DNA of 64,000 bases from Aureimonas ureilytica DSM 18598 = NBRC 106430. Its GTDB lineage: Bacteria; Pseudomonadota; Alphaproteobacteria; Rhizobiales; Rhizobiaceae. This document shows positions 1 to 9,694 of this stretch, piece after piece. Below the pieces are notes generated by a model. That model saw nothing but the letters and a program-made list of their open reading frames with translations, ran no database searches and had not been told where the DNA came from. The stretch lies in NCBI RefSeq assembly GCF_000382705.1, contig NZ_ARQE01000001.1:291551-355550 (forward strand), in the 5' to 3' direction. How positions within the stretch are numbered: position 1 is the stretch's first letter; each line of letters starts with the position of its first letter. A program made the translations under genes and the position numbers.

Positions 1-81
1 GCTCCTTGCGGATGGCTCCGCATCTGTCCTCTGGCGGGCGAGCCCGCGTCTCGTTCGTTTCGCAAGCGGAACGGCCTTCGG
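1..81. other. Left edge, parA downstream spacer
   Basis: No gene is visible in these 81 bases. A short hairpin (GCGGA, 4-nt loop, TCCGC) sits at about 8-21. In this gene order parB normally follows parA, so parB probably lies just off the left edge; it is not in the window. Confidence 0.4.
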
Positions 82-891
82 TCAGGCCGCCGCCAATTGC
101 CGCTCGCGCTGGATCACTTCGGACGCCAGGCGGATATAGGCCTGACTGCCCGAGCATTTCACGTCGTAGAGGATCGCCGGCTTGCCGAAGCTCGGCGCTT
201 CCGAAATGCGCACATTGCGCGGGATGATCGTCTCGTAGACATGATCGCCCATGAAGGAGCGCACGTCCCGCACCACCTGGGAGGCCAGGTTGTTGCGCCC
301 GTCATACATGGTCAGCACGATGCCGTGCAGCGACAGGGCGGGGTTCAGCGTGTCGCGCACCTGCTCCACCGTCTCCAGAAGCTGGCTGAGACCTTCCAGC
401 GCGAAGAACTCGCATTGCAGCGGCACGAGGATCGCGTCCGCCGCCGCCATGGCGTTGACCGTCAGGAGATTCAGCGAGGGCGGGCAGTCCACCAGGACGA
501 AGTCGAAGAGCGGCGTCGCCTCGGCATGGAAATGCAGCGCGTCGCGCAGGCGATAGGCGCGGCTGGCCGAGCCGGAAATCTCCATCTCGACGCCGAGGAG
601 ATCGAGCGTCGAGGGAATGATGGAGAGGTCCGGCACGGCGGTCGGCATGGCCGCCTCGGTGATCGAGGCGCTTTCCACGAGCACGTCGTAGGAGGAGACG
701 GCACGGTCGTCCCGCTCGACGCCGAGCCCGGTCGAGGCATTGCCCTGCGGGTCGAGGTCGATCAGGAGCGTGCGCTTGCCGATCGCGGCGAGCGCGGTGG
801 CAAGGTTGATGGCCGTCGTCGTCTTTCCCACGCCCCCCTTCTGGTTGGCGATGGTGATGACGCGCATGCGCGAAACAGGGAGCGTATCCAT
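82..891 (-). CDS. parA: Chromosome-partitioning ATPase ParA (Soj)
   Basis: A 269-residue ParA/MinD-superfamily ATPase that binds DNA non-specifically when ATP-bound and pulls ParB-parS complexes, segregating the origin. The deviant Walker A KGGVGKT is at residues 18-24, followed by the switch motif DLDPQGNAS and the Walker B-like FVLVDCPPS. Length and the C-terminal half match chromosomal ParA. The open frame extends upstream to a GTG at 951, but the ATG at 891 has AGGA about 10 bases upstream and gives the usual N-terminus, so it is preferred. It lies 75 bp after rsmG on the same strand, in the standard mnmG-rsmG-parA order. parS sites occur in this window. Confidence 0.95.
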   Translation of the reverse strand: MDTLPVSRMRVITIANQKGGVGKTTTAINLATALAAIGKRTLLIDLDPQGNASTGLGVERDDRAVSSYDVLVESASITEAAMPTAVPDLSIIPSTLDLLGVEMEISGSASRAYRLRDALHFHAEATPLFDFVLVDCPPSLNLLTVNAMAAADAILVPLQCEFFALEGLSQLLETVEQVRDTLNPALSLHGIVLTMYDGRNNLASQVVRDVRSFMGDHVYETIIPRNVRISEAPSFGKPAILYDVKCSGSQAYIRLASEVIQRERQLAAA

Positions 892-966
892 ACCGTCTCG
901 TTCCTGAGCCCGGGAACCGGCGTCGCCCTCCACGGGCAACGCGTCCGACACCTCGAAAGGCGAGGC

Positions 967-1629
967 TCAGGCTCCCGCCAGAGCCTTCAGCCGCCGGATT
1001 TCCAGCACCACCGAGCCGTCCTCGATCTGTGAGGAATGCTTTACCATGTCGAAGCGCCAATGGGCAGAAGCTTCCGCGATTTCCTCCTCGTGGTTTCGCC
1101 CCTTGGGAAACCAGAGCACCGCGTCCTCGCTCACATGCGGCGCGACGAGGCCGAAGAGATCGTTCAAGCTCGCCAGCGCGCGAGCGCTCACGGCCTCTGC
1201 CGCGCCCAGCGCCTCGCCGCAATCCTCGATCCGCTCGGCGTGAACCTCAGCCGGCAGCGCCAGTTCGCGGATCACCGCGCGCAGGAAGGCCGCCTTCTTG
1301 GTGTTGCTTTCGACGAGATGGACCTCGGCCCCCTCGCGCCCGCAAAGCGCGATGGCCAGAACCAGACCCGGAAAGCCCGCGCCGGAGCCGAGATCGACCC
1401 AGCGCGTGGAAGCACGCGCCAGATGCGACAGCCAGAGACCGTCCTCCAGATGGCGCGTCCAGATTTCGGGAATCGTCGCGGGCGAGATCAGGTTGATGCG
1501 GCTTTGCCACGTGCGAAGGAGTTCGACATAGGCGTCGAGCTTTTCCACTGTTTCACGTGAAACACCATGGCGCGACAGGACGAGCGAGCGCTCCTCGGCG
1601 AGCTTGGCATCCGTCGCCGCCTTGCCCAT
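967..1629 (-). CDS. rsmG: 16S rRNA (guanine-N7) methyltransferase RsmG (GidB)
   Basis: SAM-dependent methyltransferase that makes m7G at position 527 (E. coli numbering) of 16S rRNA. The SAM-binding loop is VDLGSGAGFPG at residues 78-88, with an ARALA segment in the C-terminal half as in the family. The ATG at 1629 gives 220 residues, close to the usual size; a GTG at 1704 would add 25 residues and overlap the mnmG stop, and neither start has a strong ribosome site. The coding sequence carries a perfect parS palindrome at 1549-1564 that encodes residues 22-26. Neighbours mnmG and parA are on the same strand. Confidence 0.93.
   Translation of the reverse strand: MGKAATDAKLAEERSLVLSRHGVSRETVEKLDAYVELLRTWQSRINLISPATIPEIWTRHLEDGLWLSHLARASTRWVDLGSGAGFPGLVLAIALCGREGAEVHLVESNTKKAAFLRAVIRELALPAEVHAERIEDCGEALGAAEAVSARALASLNDLFGLVAPHVSEDAVLWFPKGRNHEEEIAEASAHWRFDMVKHSSQIEDGSVVLEIRRLKALAGA
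1549..1564. promoter_or_regulatory. parS: parS centromere site (perfect palindrome)
   Basis: The 16 bases read TGTTTCACGTGAAACA, identical to the consensus site bound by chromosomal ParB proteins. It lies inside the rsmG coding region, in the Val-Ser-Arg-Glu-Thr codons, about 660 bp from parA and about 16 kb from the oriC candidate. ParB would load here and be moved by ParA. Confidence 0.93.
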
Positions 1630-1687
1630 GCGCGGGCGCGAGGCGGGGCGGGCGACCGCCGTGCGGGCGAAGGGTCGGACGGAGCGT

Positions 1688-3571
1688 TCAGGCTGCTTGC
1701 GCACGGTCGGTCTTTCTGAGAGCCACGAGGATGATGGCGAGGGCCGCCGGTGTCATGCCGTCGATCCGTTCCGCTTCCGCAACGGTCGCCGGACGGCGCT
1801 CGCGCAGCTTGTGGCGGATTTCGTTGGACAGGCCCTTGAGCGTGTCGAAGTCGAGATCGGCCGGGATCGCCCGTTCCTCCTCGCGCTTCAGGCGGATCTG
1901 GTCGCGCCGCTGGCGTTCGAGATAGACGTCGTAGGCCGCTTCGATCTCGATCCGCTCGCGCACCGTGCCTTGGATGGAGGCGAGCTCCGGCCAGACGGGC
2001 AGCAGCATTTCGAGCGTCGTGTCGGCGTTGGACAGGAGCGTCCAGGCCGAACGGGTGCGCCCATCCTGGTTGACGGCAAGCCCCTTGCGCGCCGCCTCGG
2101 CCGTGGTGATCGTGGCGCCTTCGAGAAGAGCGCGGGCCTGACCCAGCGCCGCTTCGCTCGCCGCGAAGACTTCGGCGCGCCTGGCACCCACCAGCCCCCA
2201 TTCGAGGCCGAGCGGGGTGAGGCGGCGGTCGGCATTATCGGCGCGCAGCGACAGGCGGAATTCGGCGCGGCTCGTGAACATGCGATAGGGCTCGGTGACG
2301 CCGGTGCGCGTCAGATCGTCCACCATGACGCCGAGATAGGCGTCGCCCCGACCGATCACGACCGGCTCGGCGCCGCTGGCGCGCCGCGCGGCGTTGAGCC
2401 CGGCGAGCAGCCCCTGCGCGCCGGCTTCCTCGTAGCCGGTCGTGCCGTTGATCTGCCCGGCGAGGAACAGGCCCGTCGTCTTGGCGACTTCCAGCGAGCG
2501 CGTCAGCTCGCGCGGATCGACATGGTCGTATTCGATCGCATAGCCGGGTTTGAGGATACGCACCTGCTCCAGGCCCGGCAGCGAGCGCAGGAAGGCTTCC
2601 TGCACGTCCTCGGGCAGCGAGGTCGACAGGCCGTTCGGATAGACCGTGTCGTCGTCCAGCCCTTCCGGCTCCAGAAAGACCTGATGGCCATCGCGATCGC
2701 CGAACTTGACGATCTTGTCCTCGATCGAGGGGCAATAGCGCGGGCCGACGCCCTCGATCTCGCCGCCATAGAGGGCGGAGCGATGGAGGTTCTCGCGAAT
2801 GATGCGATGCGTCTCGTCGGTCGTGCGGGTGATGCCGCAGTCGATCTGCGGATTGGTGATCCGCGTCGTGAGATAGGAAAACGCGTAAGGGCTCTCGTCC
2901 GGGCCCTGGCGGTCGAGGCTCGCCCAGTCGATCGTGCGCCCGTCGAGCCGCGCGGGCGTGCCCGTCTTCAGCCTTCCAAGCTGAAGACCGAGGCGCGCGA
3001 GCGTCACGGAGAGGCCGAGCGAGGGCTTCTCGCCGACGCGCCCCGCCGGGGTCTTCACCGAGCCGATATGGATGAGGCCGTTAAGGAACGTGCCGGATGT
3101 GATGACCGCCGCGCCGCAGGCGATGCGCCTGCCGTCTTCGAGGATCACGGCCTCGACGCGGTTGCCGTCCGTGAAGGCGAGGTCGAAGGCGTCGCCCTCG
3201 ACGATGGCGAGCCCAGCCTGCGCCTGGACGATGTCCTGCACGGCGGCCTTGTAGAGCTTGCGGTCGGCCTGGGTGCGCGGGCCGCGCACGGCCGGGCCCT
3301 TGCGCCGGTTGAGAAGCCGGAACTGGATGCCGCCGCGATCGGCGGCCTCGCCCATGACGCCGCCGAGCGCGTCGATCTCGCGCACGAGATGGCCCTTGCC
3401 GATGCCGCCGATGGCCGGGTTGCAGCTCATGGCGCCGACGGTCGCGAAGCTGTGGGTGATGAGCACCGTGCGCGCGCCGGCCCGCGCCGATGCGCAAGCC
3501 GCCTCGACGCCCGCATGGCCGCCGCCGATCACCACGACGTCGGCGGAAATGTCGCTCAAATTCTGGGTCAT
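1688..3571 (-). CDS. mnmG: tRNA uridine-5-carboxymethylaminomethyl modification enzyme MnmG (GidA)
   Basis: FAD-dependent subunit of the MnmE-MnmG complex that installs the carboxymethylaminomethyl group on wobble uridine 34 of certain tRNAs. The 627-residue length matches the family. The FAD-binding motif GGGHAG is at residues 16-21, and the [11 protein letters not shown] block follows. The open frame extends 54 codons upstream, but the ATG at 3571 gives the conserved [18 protein letters not shown] start. Its partner mnmE is only 1.2 kb further right, separated here by a Uma2 gene and a GNAT gene. Confidence 0.96.
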   Translation of the reverse strand: MTQNLSDISADVVVIGGGHAGVEAACASARAGARTVLITHSFATVGAMSCNPAIGGIGKGHLVREIDALGGVMGEAADRGGIQFRLLNRRKGPAVRGPRTQADRKLYKAAVQDIVQAQAGLAIVEGDAFDLAFTDGNRVEAVILEDGRRIACGAAVITSGTFLNGLIHIGSVKTPAGRVGEKPSLGLSVTLARLGLQLGRLKTGTPARLDGRTIDWASLDRQGPDESPYAFSYLTTRITNPQIDCGITRTTDETHRIIRENLHRSALYGGEIEGVGPRYCPSIEDKIVKFGDRDGHQVFLEPEGLDDDTVYPNGLSTSLPEDVQEAFLRSLPGLEQVRILKPGYAIEYDHVDPRELTRSLEVAKTTGLFLAGQINGTTGYEEAGAQGLLAGLNAARRASGAEPVVIGRGDAYLGVMVDDLTRTGVTEPYRMFTSRAEFRLSLRADNADRRLTPLGLEWGLVGARRAEVFAASEAALGQARALLEGATITTAEAARKGLAVNQDGRTRSAWTLLSNADTTLEMLLPVWPELASIQGTVRERIEIEAAYDVYLERQRRDQIRLKREEERAIPADLDFDTLKGLSNEIRHKLRERRPATVAEAERIDGMTPAALAIILVALRKTDRAQAA

Positions 3572-3696
3572 GGAGTGGTTAAGCCCCGAGCGGGGGTCGC
3601 TGTCAACGGAAGGCGAAGACTTGAGTGAGTCAGCCTGTTTTCCCACTCGGTCGTAGATTACGATCCTGCTCGTTTCGAACCCGCCGGTCTCAGAGC

Positions 3697-4260
3697 ATGA
3701 ACGAGCCTCGCACCGCCGAACCCTGGAGCCCAACGCGCTTCCTGCGCTGGCAGGAGGGCGAGGACGCGCTTCATGAACTCGTGGACGGATTTCCCCTGAA
3801 ACTGCCGGAGGACGTGACGCGCCGACACGACCGCCTTGCGGTGGCGCTGATCGGCTGGCTCGGAACGGCGCTGCGCGGAACGCGCTATGTGCCCTTCACC
3901 CGACGCTTCGCGGTGGAAACGCGGCCCGGCCAGATCCGCCGCCCGGCGGTCGGCGTGGATGCGGGCGCGACAGCGCCGGAGGCTTGGATCGCGAGCGAGC
4001 CGATCGCCGTGTTCGAGATCGTGACGGACCTGCTCCGCGACTTCAATCGCCTGCGCAAGATCGCGGACTACCAGCGGGCACCGTTTCTTCGCCACATCGT
4101 CTTCTGCGACGAGGCCTCGCCTCGCGCTGTCCACTGGTCGCGCCTGACCGGGGCGGGTTGGGACGAGGCCTCCGTCGAAGGGCTGGACGCCGTCCTCCCT
4201 CTCACCGGTCTCGGTGTCACGCTTCCGCTTCGCGCGCTTTACGCCTCCGCGCTCGTCTGA
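3697..4260 (+). CDS. Uma2 family (DUF820) putative restriction endonuclease-fold protein
   Basis: A 187-residue protein of the PD-(D/E)XK-like Uma2 family, of mostly unknown biological role. Visible support is the N-terminal [17 protein letters not shown] block, the central [10 protein letters not shown], then [20 protein letters not shown], which matches the family's EVLSPST...K..Y pattern with a loosened motif. Candidate catalytic residues are the Asp near residue 88, the Glu of FEIV and the Lys of LRKIADY. A start 24 codons upstream is possible. The gene runs opposite to its neighbours and its last 22 bases overlap the 3-prime end of the convergent GNAT gene, so it looks inserted into the mnmG-mnmE interval. 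Confidence 0.75.
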   Translation: MNEPRTAEPWSPTRFLRWQEGEDALHELVDGFPLKLPEDVTRRHDRLAVALIGWLGTALRGTRYVPFTRRFAVETRPGQIRRPAVGVDAGATAPEAWIASEPIAVFEIVTDLLRDFNRLRKIADYQRAPFLRHIVFCDEASPRAVHWSRLTGAGWDEASVEGLDAVLPLTGLGVTLPLRALYASALV

Positions 4261-4772
4261 TCCGAAGCCGGGCGCGGCGGGGCGCGCAGGCGGCTCATGG
4301 TGAAGGCGTCGACCAGCACGCCATCGCGCAGGATGGACTGGCGCTCGCGCCCTTCGATCTCGAAGCCGGCGCTCTCGTACAGGCGCAGGGCCGGGGTGTT
4401 GTCCACGTTGACGGAGAGTTCCAGCCGCGCCAGCCCGAGCCAATTGTCGGCATAGTCGAGAGCGACCTCCAAGAGCCGCCTCCCGATGCCGCGCCCCGTG
4501 TGGTCGTCGTGGACGCCCATGCCGATCATGCCCACATGCGAGCGCCGCCCGGTCCAGCGCAGGAGATGGATCGTGCCGACGACCTCGCCTTCCCGAAGGG
4601 CGACGAGAAGCGTCGCGTTCGGCCCGCCCTCGAACAGGCGCTTGCGGGCGCTGTCTTCGCTCTCATAGGGCAGGCGCAGCGTGCCCCAGCGATAGCCCGG
4701 CAGGTTCATGAGGGCGGCGAGCCCTGCGAGGTCGCGGGGTTCGGCGGCGCGGATGGTCAGGTCCATGGTCAT
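4239..4772 (-). CDS. GNAT family N-acetyltransferase
   Basis: A 177-residue acetyl-CoA-dependent N-acetyltransferase with unknown substrate. Motif A is visible as GMGVHDDHTGRGIGRRLLE (the Q/RxxGxG/A acetyl-CoA loop), followed by ARLELSVNVDNTPALRLYESAGF, the typical motif B. The ATG at 4772 overlaps the mnmE stop by four bases (ATGA), which indicates translational coupling to mnmE. The protein resembles the RimI/PhnO-like general GNAT group, without enough to name a target. Confidence 0.9.
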   Translation of the reverse strand: MTMDLTIRAAEPRDLAGLAALMNLPGYRWGTLRLPYESEDSARKRLFEGGPNATLLVALREGEVVGTIHLLRWTGRRSHVGMIGMGVHDDHTGRGIGRRLLEVALDYADNWLGLARLELSVNVDNTPALRLYESAGFEIEGRERQSILRDGVLVDAFTMSRLRAPPRPASDQTSAEA

Positions 4773-6088
4773 TTCCCGATGCAGAATTCGGAGAAGATGA
4801 GGCCGAGAAGGTCTTCGACGCCGACGCGCCCCGTCAAGGCGCCGAGCCGCTCCGAAGCCTGGCGCAGCGTTTCGGCCCCGACTTCCGGCGGCAGGCGGGC
4901 GTCGAAGGCCTCCAGGCTCTCGGTGCATTGGCGCAGGAGATCGCGATGGCGCGTGCGCGCCGGCAGAAGCGCGGCGGGATCGCCCGCCGCCTCGCGCGCG
5001 AAAGTGGCGATGCGGCGCGTCAGCTCGTCCAGCCCCGCGCCGCTGCGGGCCGAAACCGAGAGATCGAAGTAAGCCGGCAAAGCGGGGTGGAGATCGCCCT
5101 TGGTGGCGATGCGGAGAACCGGCGTGTCGCCGGCCTCGACCGGGGTTTCCTCCGGCGCGCCGGGGTCGATCAGATGCAGCACGAGATCGGCCGCCTCGAT
5201 GCGCTCGCGGGCGCGCGACACGCCGATCCGCTCGATTTCATCCGCCGTTTCGCGCAGGCCCGCCGTGTCCGACAGGAGAACGGGCAGGCCCTCCATGTCG
5301 AGCCGGGTTTCGATCACGTCGCGCGTCGTGCCGGGGATCGAGGAGACGATCGCGACCTCGCGCGCGGCGAGCGCGTTGAGAAGGCTCGACTTGCCGGCAT
5401 TGGGCGCGCCGGCGATCGCCACCCGAAAGCCCTCGCGCAGGATTTCGGCCCGGTGCGCGCCGGTGAGATGCGCGGCGATCTCCGCCCGCAGCGCCGCGAC
5501 CGCCTCGGCCGTGCCGGCGGACACGTCCTCGTCCACGTCGCCCTCGTCGGAAAAGTCGAACGAGGCTTCCAGAAGCGCGCGGATGCGCGAGAGCTTCATC
5601 ATCCAGCCCTCGTAGAGCGCGCGCGCCTCGCCGCCCGCCTGGGCGAGGGCCTGCCGGCGCTGCGCCTCGGTTTCGGCCGCCAGGAGATCGGCCAGCCCTT
5701 CGGCCTCGGTCAGGTCGATCCGCCCGTTGCCGAAGGCGCGGCGCGTGAATTCGCCGGCCTCCGCCAGACGGAAGCCCGGCAGCGCCAGAAGCGCGGCGGT
5801 GAGCGCGGCCACGACGGCGCGCCCGCCATGGAGATGGAACTCGGCGAGATCCTCGCCCGTCGCCGTGTCGGGGCCGGGAAAGAACAGGACCAGCGCCCGG
5901 TCGATCTCGACGCCATCGGACCCGCGCAACCGGCGAAGGCTGGCGCGGCGCGGCTCCGGCATCGCCCCGGCCAGCGCCTCCAGCGCCGCGCCCGCGCGCG
6001 GCCCGCTGACGCGCACCACGGCGATGCCAGCGGGAAGCGCGCCGGAAGACAGGGCGAGGATCGTGTCGTCGGGCGAGGCGGCGGTCAT
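4769..6088 (-). CDS. mnmE: tRNA modification GTPase MnmE (TrmE)
   Basis: Partner of MnmG in wobble-uridine modification; also needs a formyl-type folate. The 439-residue protein has an N-terminal tetrahydrofolate-binding domain (about 1-120), a helical domain, and an inserted G domain with GAPNAGKS at 227-234 and DTAG at 274-277. The C-terminus is the diagnostic FCIGK with its catalytic cysteine. The ATG at 6088 is chosen because it gives the family start (TILALSSG near residue 9); the frame is open 47 codons further upstream. The gene is coupled to the downstream GNAT gene. Confidence 0.96.
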   Translation of the reverse strand: MTAASPDDTILALSSGALPAGIAVVRVSGPRAGAALEALAGAMPEPRRASLRRLRGSDGVEIDRALVLFFPGPDTATGEDLAEFHLHGGRAVVAALTAALLALPGFRLAEAGEFTRRAFGNGRIDLTEAEGLADLLAAETEAQRRQALAQAGGEARALYEGWMMKLSRIRALLEASFDFSDEGDVDEDVSAGTAEAVAALRAEIAAHLTGAHRAEILREGFRVAIAGAPNAGKSSLLNALAAREVAIVSSIPGTTRDVIETRLDMEGLPVLLSDTAGLRETADEIERIGVSRARERIEAADLVLHLIDPGAPEETPVEAGDTPVLRIATKGDLHPALPAYFDLSVSARSGAGLDELTRRIATFAREAAGDPAALLPARTRHRDLLRQCTESLEAFDARLPPEVGAETLRQASERLGALTGRVGVEDLLGLIFSEFCIGK

Positions 6089-6240
6089 GGAGGTCCTCGG
6101 GTCGGGCAGGCGGATCGCGTTCGCCCCCGTTGGCACATCCGCGGGCCCCATCGTCAAGGGCCGGCATGCGCGCGAGGCCGGGGGGGAGCGTGCGCGGGAC
6201 GCCCGATCCCGGCACCACCCTCCAACCATCCCTATCTTAC

Positions 6241-6310
6241 GATTGTTTTAGATATATCTTTTTGGCTTGCGTCCGCCCGATCGTGATCGTATCTAAGATA
6301 TATCTGAAAC
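6241..6310. promoter_or_regulatory. Twin palindromes upstream of the PadR gene (probable operators)
   Basis: A perfect 10-bp palindrome AGATATATCT occurs twice, at 6250-6259 and 6296-6305, with centres 46 bp apart. A further overlapping palindrome TATCTAAGATA is at 6290-6300. The stretch is strikingly AT-rich for this genome and lies directly upstream of the padR-like start. PadR proteins are dimers that bind palindromes, so autoregulation is the simplest reading; this is inference. Confidence 0.6.
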
Positions 6311-6326
6311 GATCGGAGGTCTCACG

Positions 6327-7010
6327 ATGAGGCACGAATTCGAAACACACGGCCGCCACGACCGCATGTCTCACCACCAGCGGCATGGGATGTTCGGCAT
6401 GGGCCGCCCTCCCTTCGGCCGGGGGCCCGGGCGCGGGCCTCGCCATGGCGGGAACGGCGGCATGGGGGGTGGCATGGGCGACGACGGCGAAGGCCGGATC
6501 GGCCGCTTTCTCCTCCAGGGCGATCTGCGCCTTCTGGTTCTCTCGCTGATCGAGCAGGAGCCGCGCCACGGCTACGAGCTGATCAAGCATGTCGAGGAGA
6601 TGACGCAGGGCTTCTACGCGCCCTCGCCGGGCGTCATCTATCCGACGCTGAGCTATCTGGAGGAAGCGGGCTACATCCAGGCCGAAAGCGACGGCAACAA
6701 GAAGCGCTATGCGATCACCGACGAGGGCCGCGCCTATCTCGGCGAGAACCGGGACGCGGCCGAGGGCATTCTCGAACGCCTCGCGCATGTCGCCGAACGG
6801 CTGCGGGAGCGGCGCGAGCGCAAGGAAGCGCACGAGCGCGGCGGGCGCCCCGAACTGCCGCGCGGCGTGGAGGCGGCCATGCTGAACCTGCGCGAAGTCG
6901 CGGCCCGCGTTCTGGCCACCGACGAAAAGCGCTCGGGCGAGGTCATCCGCCTTCTCCTGCAGGCGGCCGACGATCTCGACCGGGACGCCGGCGCGTCTCC
7001 CGAAGCCTGA
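6327..7010 (+). CDS. PadR family transcriptional regulator with His/Gly-rich N-terminus
   Basis: A 227-residue regulator. Residues 1 to about 57 are rich in His, Gly, Met and Arg, and the winged-helix PadR domain follows ([20 protein letters not shown], then [11 protein letters not shown] and [15 protein letters not shown]). The C-terminal part is a charged helix suited to dimerisation. PadR proteins with a metal-binding-looking N-terminus, such as E. coli YqjI/NfeR, respond to nickel or iron; the same role is inferred here, not shown. Two AT-rich palindromes lie immediately upstream, and a hairpin terminator follows. No obvious target gene is adjacent apart from itself. Confidence 0.9.
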   Translation: MRHEFETHGRHDRMSHHQRHGMFGMGRPPFGRGPGRGPRHGGNGGMGGGMGDDGEGRIGRFLLQGDLRLLVLSLIEQEPRHGYELIKHVEEMTQGFYAPSPGVIYPTLSYLEEAGYIQAESDGNKKRYAITDEGRAYLGENRDAAEGILERLAHVAERLRERRERKEAHERGGRPELPRGVEAAMLNLREVAARVLATDEKRSGEVIRLLLQAADDLDRDAGASPEA

Positions 7011-7042
7011 TGCCGACAGGCGGCCCGGCCCCCTGCAACGAG

Positions 7043-7072
7043 CGAAGCGCGGGCGATCCCGCCGCTTCGTTT
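7043..7072 (+). terminator. Probable terminator after the padR-like gene
   Basis: A stem CGAAGCG-CGGG pairs with CCCG-CGCTTCG around a CGAT loop with one bulged C (7043-7069), followed by TTT. It is 33 bp past the regulator's stop codon. The T run is short, so efficiency is uncertain. Confidence 0.5.
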
Positions 7073-7164
7073 GGCGGCGGCGGTTTTGCCGGGCCGGTTC
7101 CGGGTCGCGTCGATCACCTCACGCCCTACCTCTTCCCCAAAGGCGGAACGGACGAGGACGGGCG

Positions 7165-9207
7165 ATGACCGAAGGCAACCAGTTGGGCGCGGCGATCAGC
7201 CCCTATCTCCTGCAGCACCGGGACAATCCGGTTCACTGGCGCGAATGGTCGGCCGAGGCCTTGGCCGAAGCGGCGCGGGAGGACAAGCCGATCCTCCTGT
7301 CGATCGGCTATGCCGCCTGCCACTGGTGCCATGTCATGGCGCATGAAAGCTTCGAGAACGAGGCGGTGGCGGCCGTGATGAACCGCCTCTTCGTGAACAT
7401 CAAGGTGGACCGCGAGGAGCGGCCCGACATCGACCATCTCTACATGACGGCGCTTCAGGCCATGGGCGAGCAGGGCGGCTGGCCGATGACCCTGTTCCTG
7501 ACGCCGACCGGCGAGCCCTTCTATGGCGGCACCTATTATCCGCCGCAGGCCGCCCATGGCCGGCCCGGCTTCGGGCAGCTTCTGGAAGCGGTGCGCAACG
7601 CCTGGGACACCAAGCGCGACAGCCTCCTGCGCTCGGCGAGCCAGATGCGCGCGCATCTCCAGACCCATCTCTCCGGCACGGCGGCGCCGATCGACCTGCC
7701 GGAAAGCGCGCTCGCCGAAGCGGCCGAGCGCCTGTCCGGGCTGATCGACAAGGAGTGGGGCGGCATGCGCGGCGCGCCGAAATTTCCCAACGCGCCCTAT
7801 CTCGAACTTCTCGCCCGCTCCGGTTTCCCGAACGGGCCGGCAGCGCATCGCGAGGCCTTCTTGCTGACGCTGCGCTCGCTCTGCGAGGGCGGCATCTACG
7901 ATCATGTCGGCGGCGGCCTCCACCGCTACGCCACGGACGCGCGCTGGCTCGTGCCGCATTTCGAGAAGATGCTCCCCGATCAGGCGCAGTTCCTGCGCCA
8001 TCTCGTCTGGGGTTGGCGCGCGACGGGCGAGCCCCTGTTTCGCCAGCGCGCCGAGGAAACGGTCGCGTTTCTCAGGCGCGAAATGCAGGTCGAGGGCGGC
8101 GGCCTTGCCGCCTCGCTCGACGCCGACAGCGCCGACGAGACCGGCCGGATGGTGGAGGGCGCCTTCTATCGCTGGCGCGAGGCGGAGGTGGACGCCGCTT
8201 TGCAGGGCCTGCCCGACATCGAGGGTTTCAAGCGCGCCTATAGCGTCACGCCACCCGGCAATTGGGACGGCTGGACGGTGCTGGATCGGCTCGGCGGCTC
8301 GGGCGACGCGGCGCCGGCGGCCTTCGGGGAAGCGCGCATCCGCCTGTTCCAGGCGCGGCAGGCGCGGCCCCGGCCGGGGCGCGACGACAAGATCCTCGCC
8401 GACTGGAACGGGCTCGCGATCCGCGCGCTGGCGGAAGCGGGCGCCGCCTTCCATCTGCCGGACGCGCTCGGTCTGGCGCGCGAGGCCTTCGACTTCGTCA
8501 TCGCGCGGATGATGCGCGCGGATCGCCTCCATCATGCCACCCGCGCGGGCCGCCTGTCCGGCCCGGCGCTCGCCTCCGACTACGGCGCGATGATCGCGGC
8601 CGCCGCCGCCCTGTTCGTGGCGACGCTCGACGCGCGCTTCCTCGAAACCGGCAACGCCCTGGCCGAGGCCTTGGAGCGCTGGCATGGCGACGGGGAGGGC
8701 GGCCATTTCATGACCGCATCGGACGCCGGCGACATGCCGCTTCGCCCGCGCGGCGACCCGGATGACGCCGTGCCGGGCGCGACGGCGCTCGTGGTGGAAG
8801 GCTTGGCGCTTCTGGCTCAAGCCGGCGGCGAGGCGCGGTTCGGCGAGCGGGCCGAGCGCGCGGCGCGGCTGGCGCAGGGGCGGATCGGGCCGAGCGGCAT
8901 GGCCTATCCGGGTCTTCTCGCCGGCTTCGACCGGCTGGCGCGCGGCTCGGAACTCGCCCTGTTCGGCTTCCGCTCCAATCCCGGCTTCGAGGCGATGGAG
9001 GACACGGTGCGGCGCGCGGTCGATCTCAACCGGATCGACCTCGTCCTGAACGACCCGGCGCGCCTGCCCGAAACGCTGGCGCTCAGCGCCTTCGCACCAG
9101 AGCGCTACCCGGCCGTGACGCTCTGCCGGAACCGGACCTGCCATCCCCCGGTCTTCGAGACCCAGGCCCTCGCGGCCTTGCTCGGGGAGGGGCGGAGCGC
9201 TTCATAG
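7165..9207 (+). CDS. Thioredoxin-fold / six-hairpin glycosidase-like protein (SPATA20/YyaL family, DUF255)
   Basis: A 680-residue protein of the COG1331 family, found from bacteria to mammals (SPATA20) with no settled biochemical role. Residues 1 to about 165 form a thioredoxin-like domain whose CHWC active-site motif is at 52-55 within the family signature [13 protein letters not shown]. The [11 protein letters not shown] and GGTYYPP blocks follow. The remaining 500 residues match the alpha/alpha-toroid region. No signal peptide is visible, so it is probably cytoplasmic. The arsC-family gene starts 25 bases after its stop on the same strand. Confidence 0.9.
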   Translation: MTEGNQLGAAISPYLLQHRDNPVHWREWSAEALAEAAREDKPILLSIGYAACHWCHVMAHESFENEAVAAVMNRLFVNIKVDREERPDIDHLYMTALQAMGEQGGWPMTLFLTPTGEPFYGGTYYPPQAAHGRPGFGQLLEAVRNAWDTKRDSLLRSASQMRAHLQTHLSGTAAPIDLPESALAEAAERLSGLIDKEWGGMRGAPKFPNAPYLELLARSGFPNGPAAHREAFLLTLRSLCEGGIYDHVGGGLHRYATDARWLVPHFEKMLPDQAQFLRHLVWGWRATGEPLFRQRAEETVAFLRREMQVEGGGLAASLDADSADETGRMVEGAFYRWREAEVDAALQGLPDIEGFKRAYSVTPPGNWDGWTVLDRLGGSGDAAPAAFGEARIRLFQARQARPRPGRDDKILADWNGLAIRALAEAGAAFHLPDALGLAREAFDFVIARMMRADRLHHATRAGRLSGPALASDYGAMIAAAAALFVATLDARFLETGNALAEALERWHGDGEGGHFMTASDAGDMPLRPRGDPDDAVPGATALVVEGLALLAQAGGEARFGERAERAARLAQGRIGPSGMAYPGLLAGFDRLARGSELALFGFRSNPGFEAMEDTVRRAVDLNRIDLVLNDPARLPETLALSAFAPERYPAVTLCRNRTCHPPVFETQALAALLGEGRSAS

Positions 9208-9232
9208 GAGCATCGTCAAGCGGAAGGCACCG

Positions 9233-9634
9233 ATGCCCGTCACGATCTATCACAACCCCACCTGCGGCACGTCGCGTACCGTCCTCGCCCTGATCCGCCA
9301 ATCGGGCGAGGCGCCGGAGGTGATCGAGTATCTGGAAAACCCGCCGACGCGCGAGCGCCTCGTGGACCTCCTGGCGTTGATGGGCACCGGCCCCCGCGCG
9401 ATCCTGCGCGAAAAGGGCACGCCCTTTGCCGAACTCGGCCTCGATGACCCCACGCTATCAGACGAGGCGCTGATCGAGGCGATGCTCGCGCATCCGATCC
9501 TCATCAACCGCCCGATCGTGGTGACGGAGAAGGGCGCCCGGCTCTGCCGCCCTTCGGAGAGGGTGCTGGACCTCCTGGACCATCCGCCGACATCTCTCAC
9601 TAAAGGGGACGGGACATTCGTCTCGCGCGGCTGA
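9233..9634 (+). CDS. arsC: Arsenate reductase, glutaredoxin-dependent ArsC family
   Basis: A 133-residue thioredoxin-fold reductase. The active-site cysteine is Cys11 in the NPTCGTSRT motif, and the internal INRPIVV and GARLCRPSE blocks are typical of E. coli-type ArsC, which reduces arsenate using glutaredoxin and glutathione. No other ars gene is visible, so a general ArsC/Spx-like redox role cannot be excluded. The start has AAGG about 9 bases upstream, and the gene lies 25 bp behind the SPATA20-like gene, suggesting one transcript of two thiol-redox genes. Confidence 0.88.
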   Translation: MPVTIYHNPTCGTSRTVLALIRQSGEAPEVIEYLENPPTRERLVDLLALMGTGPRAILREKGTPFAELGLDDPTLSDEALIEAMLAHPILINRPIVVTEKGARLCRPSERVLDLLDHPPTSLTKGDGTFVSRG

Positions 9635-9645
9635 GAGCCCGCCTG

Positions 9646-9677
9646 AGACGCCCACCGATCGGCTCGACGGGGCGTTT
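9646..9677. terminator. Weak hairpin between convergent arsC and ybaK
   Basis: An 8-bp stem (AGACGCCC with GGGCGTTT, one G-T pair) with a 16-nt loop lies between two convergent genes. It lacks a clear T run on either strand, so it is only a possible bidirectional terminator. Confidence 0.3.
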
Positions 9678-9694
9678 CCTGCCGGTTCGAACGC

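Noticed and set aside
97-1032. Long open frames antisense to parA and many other genes, often 200 residues or more
   Set aside because: High GC removes stop codons from other frames. These frames lack recognisable domains, have Arg/Ala/Pro-rich composition and mirror real genes.
3697-4260. Uma2-type gene as part of a restriction-modification system
   Set aside because: No methyltransferase or specificity gene is nearby, and the family is common outside such systems.
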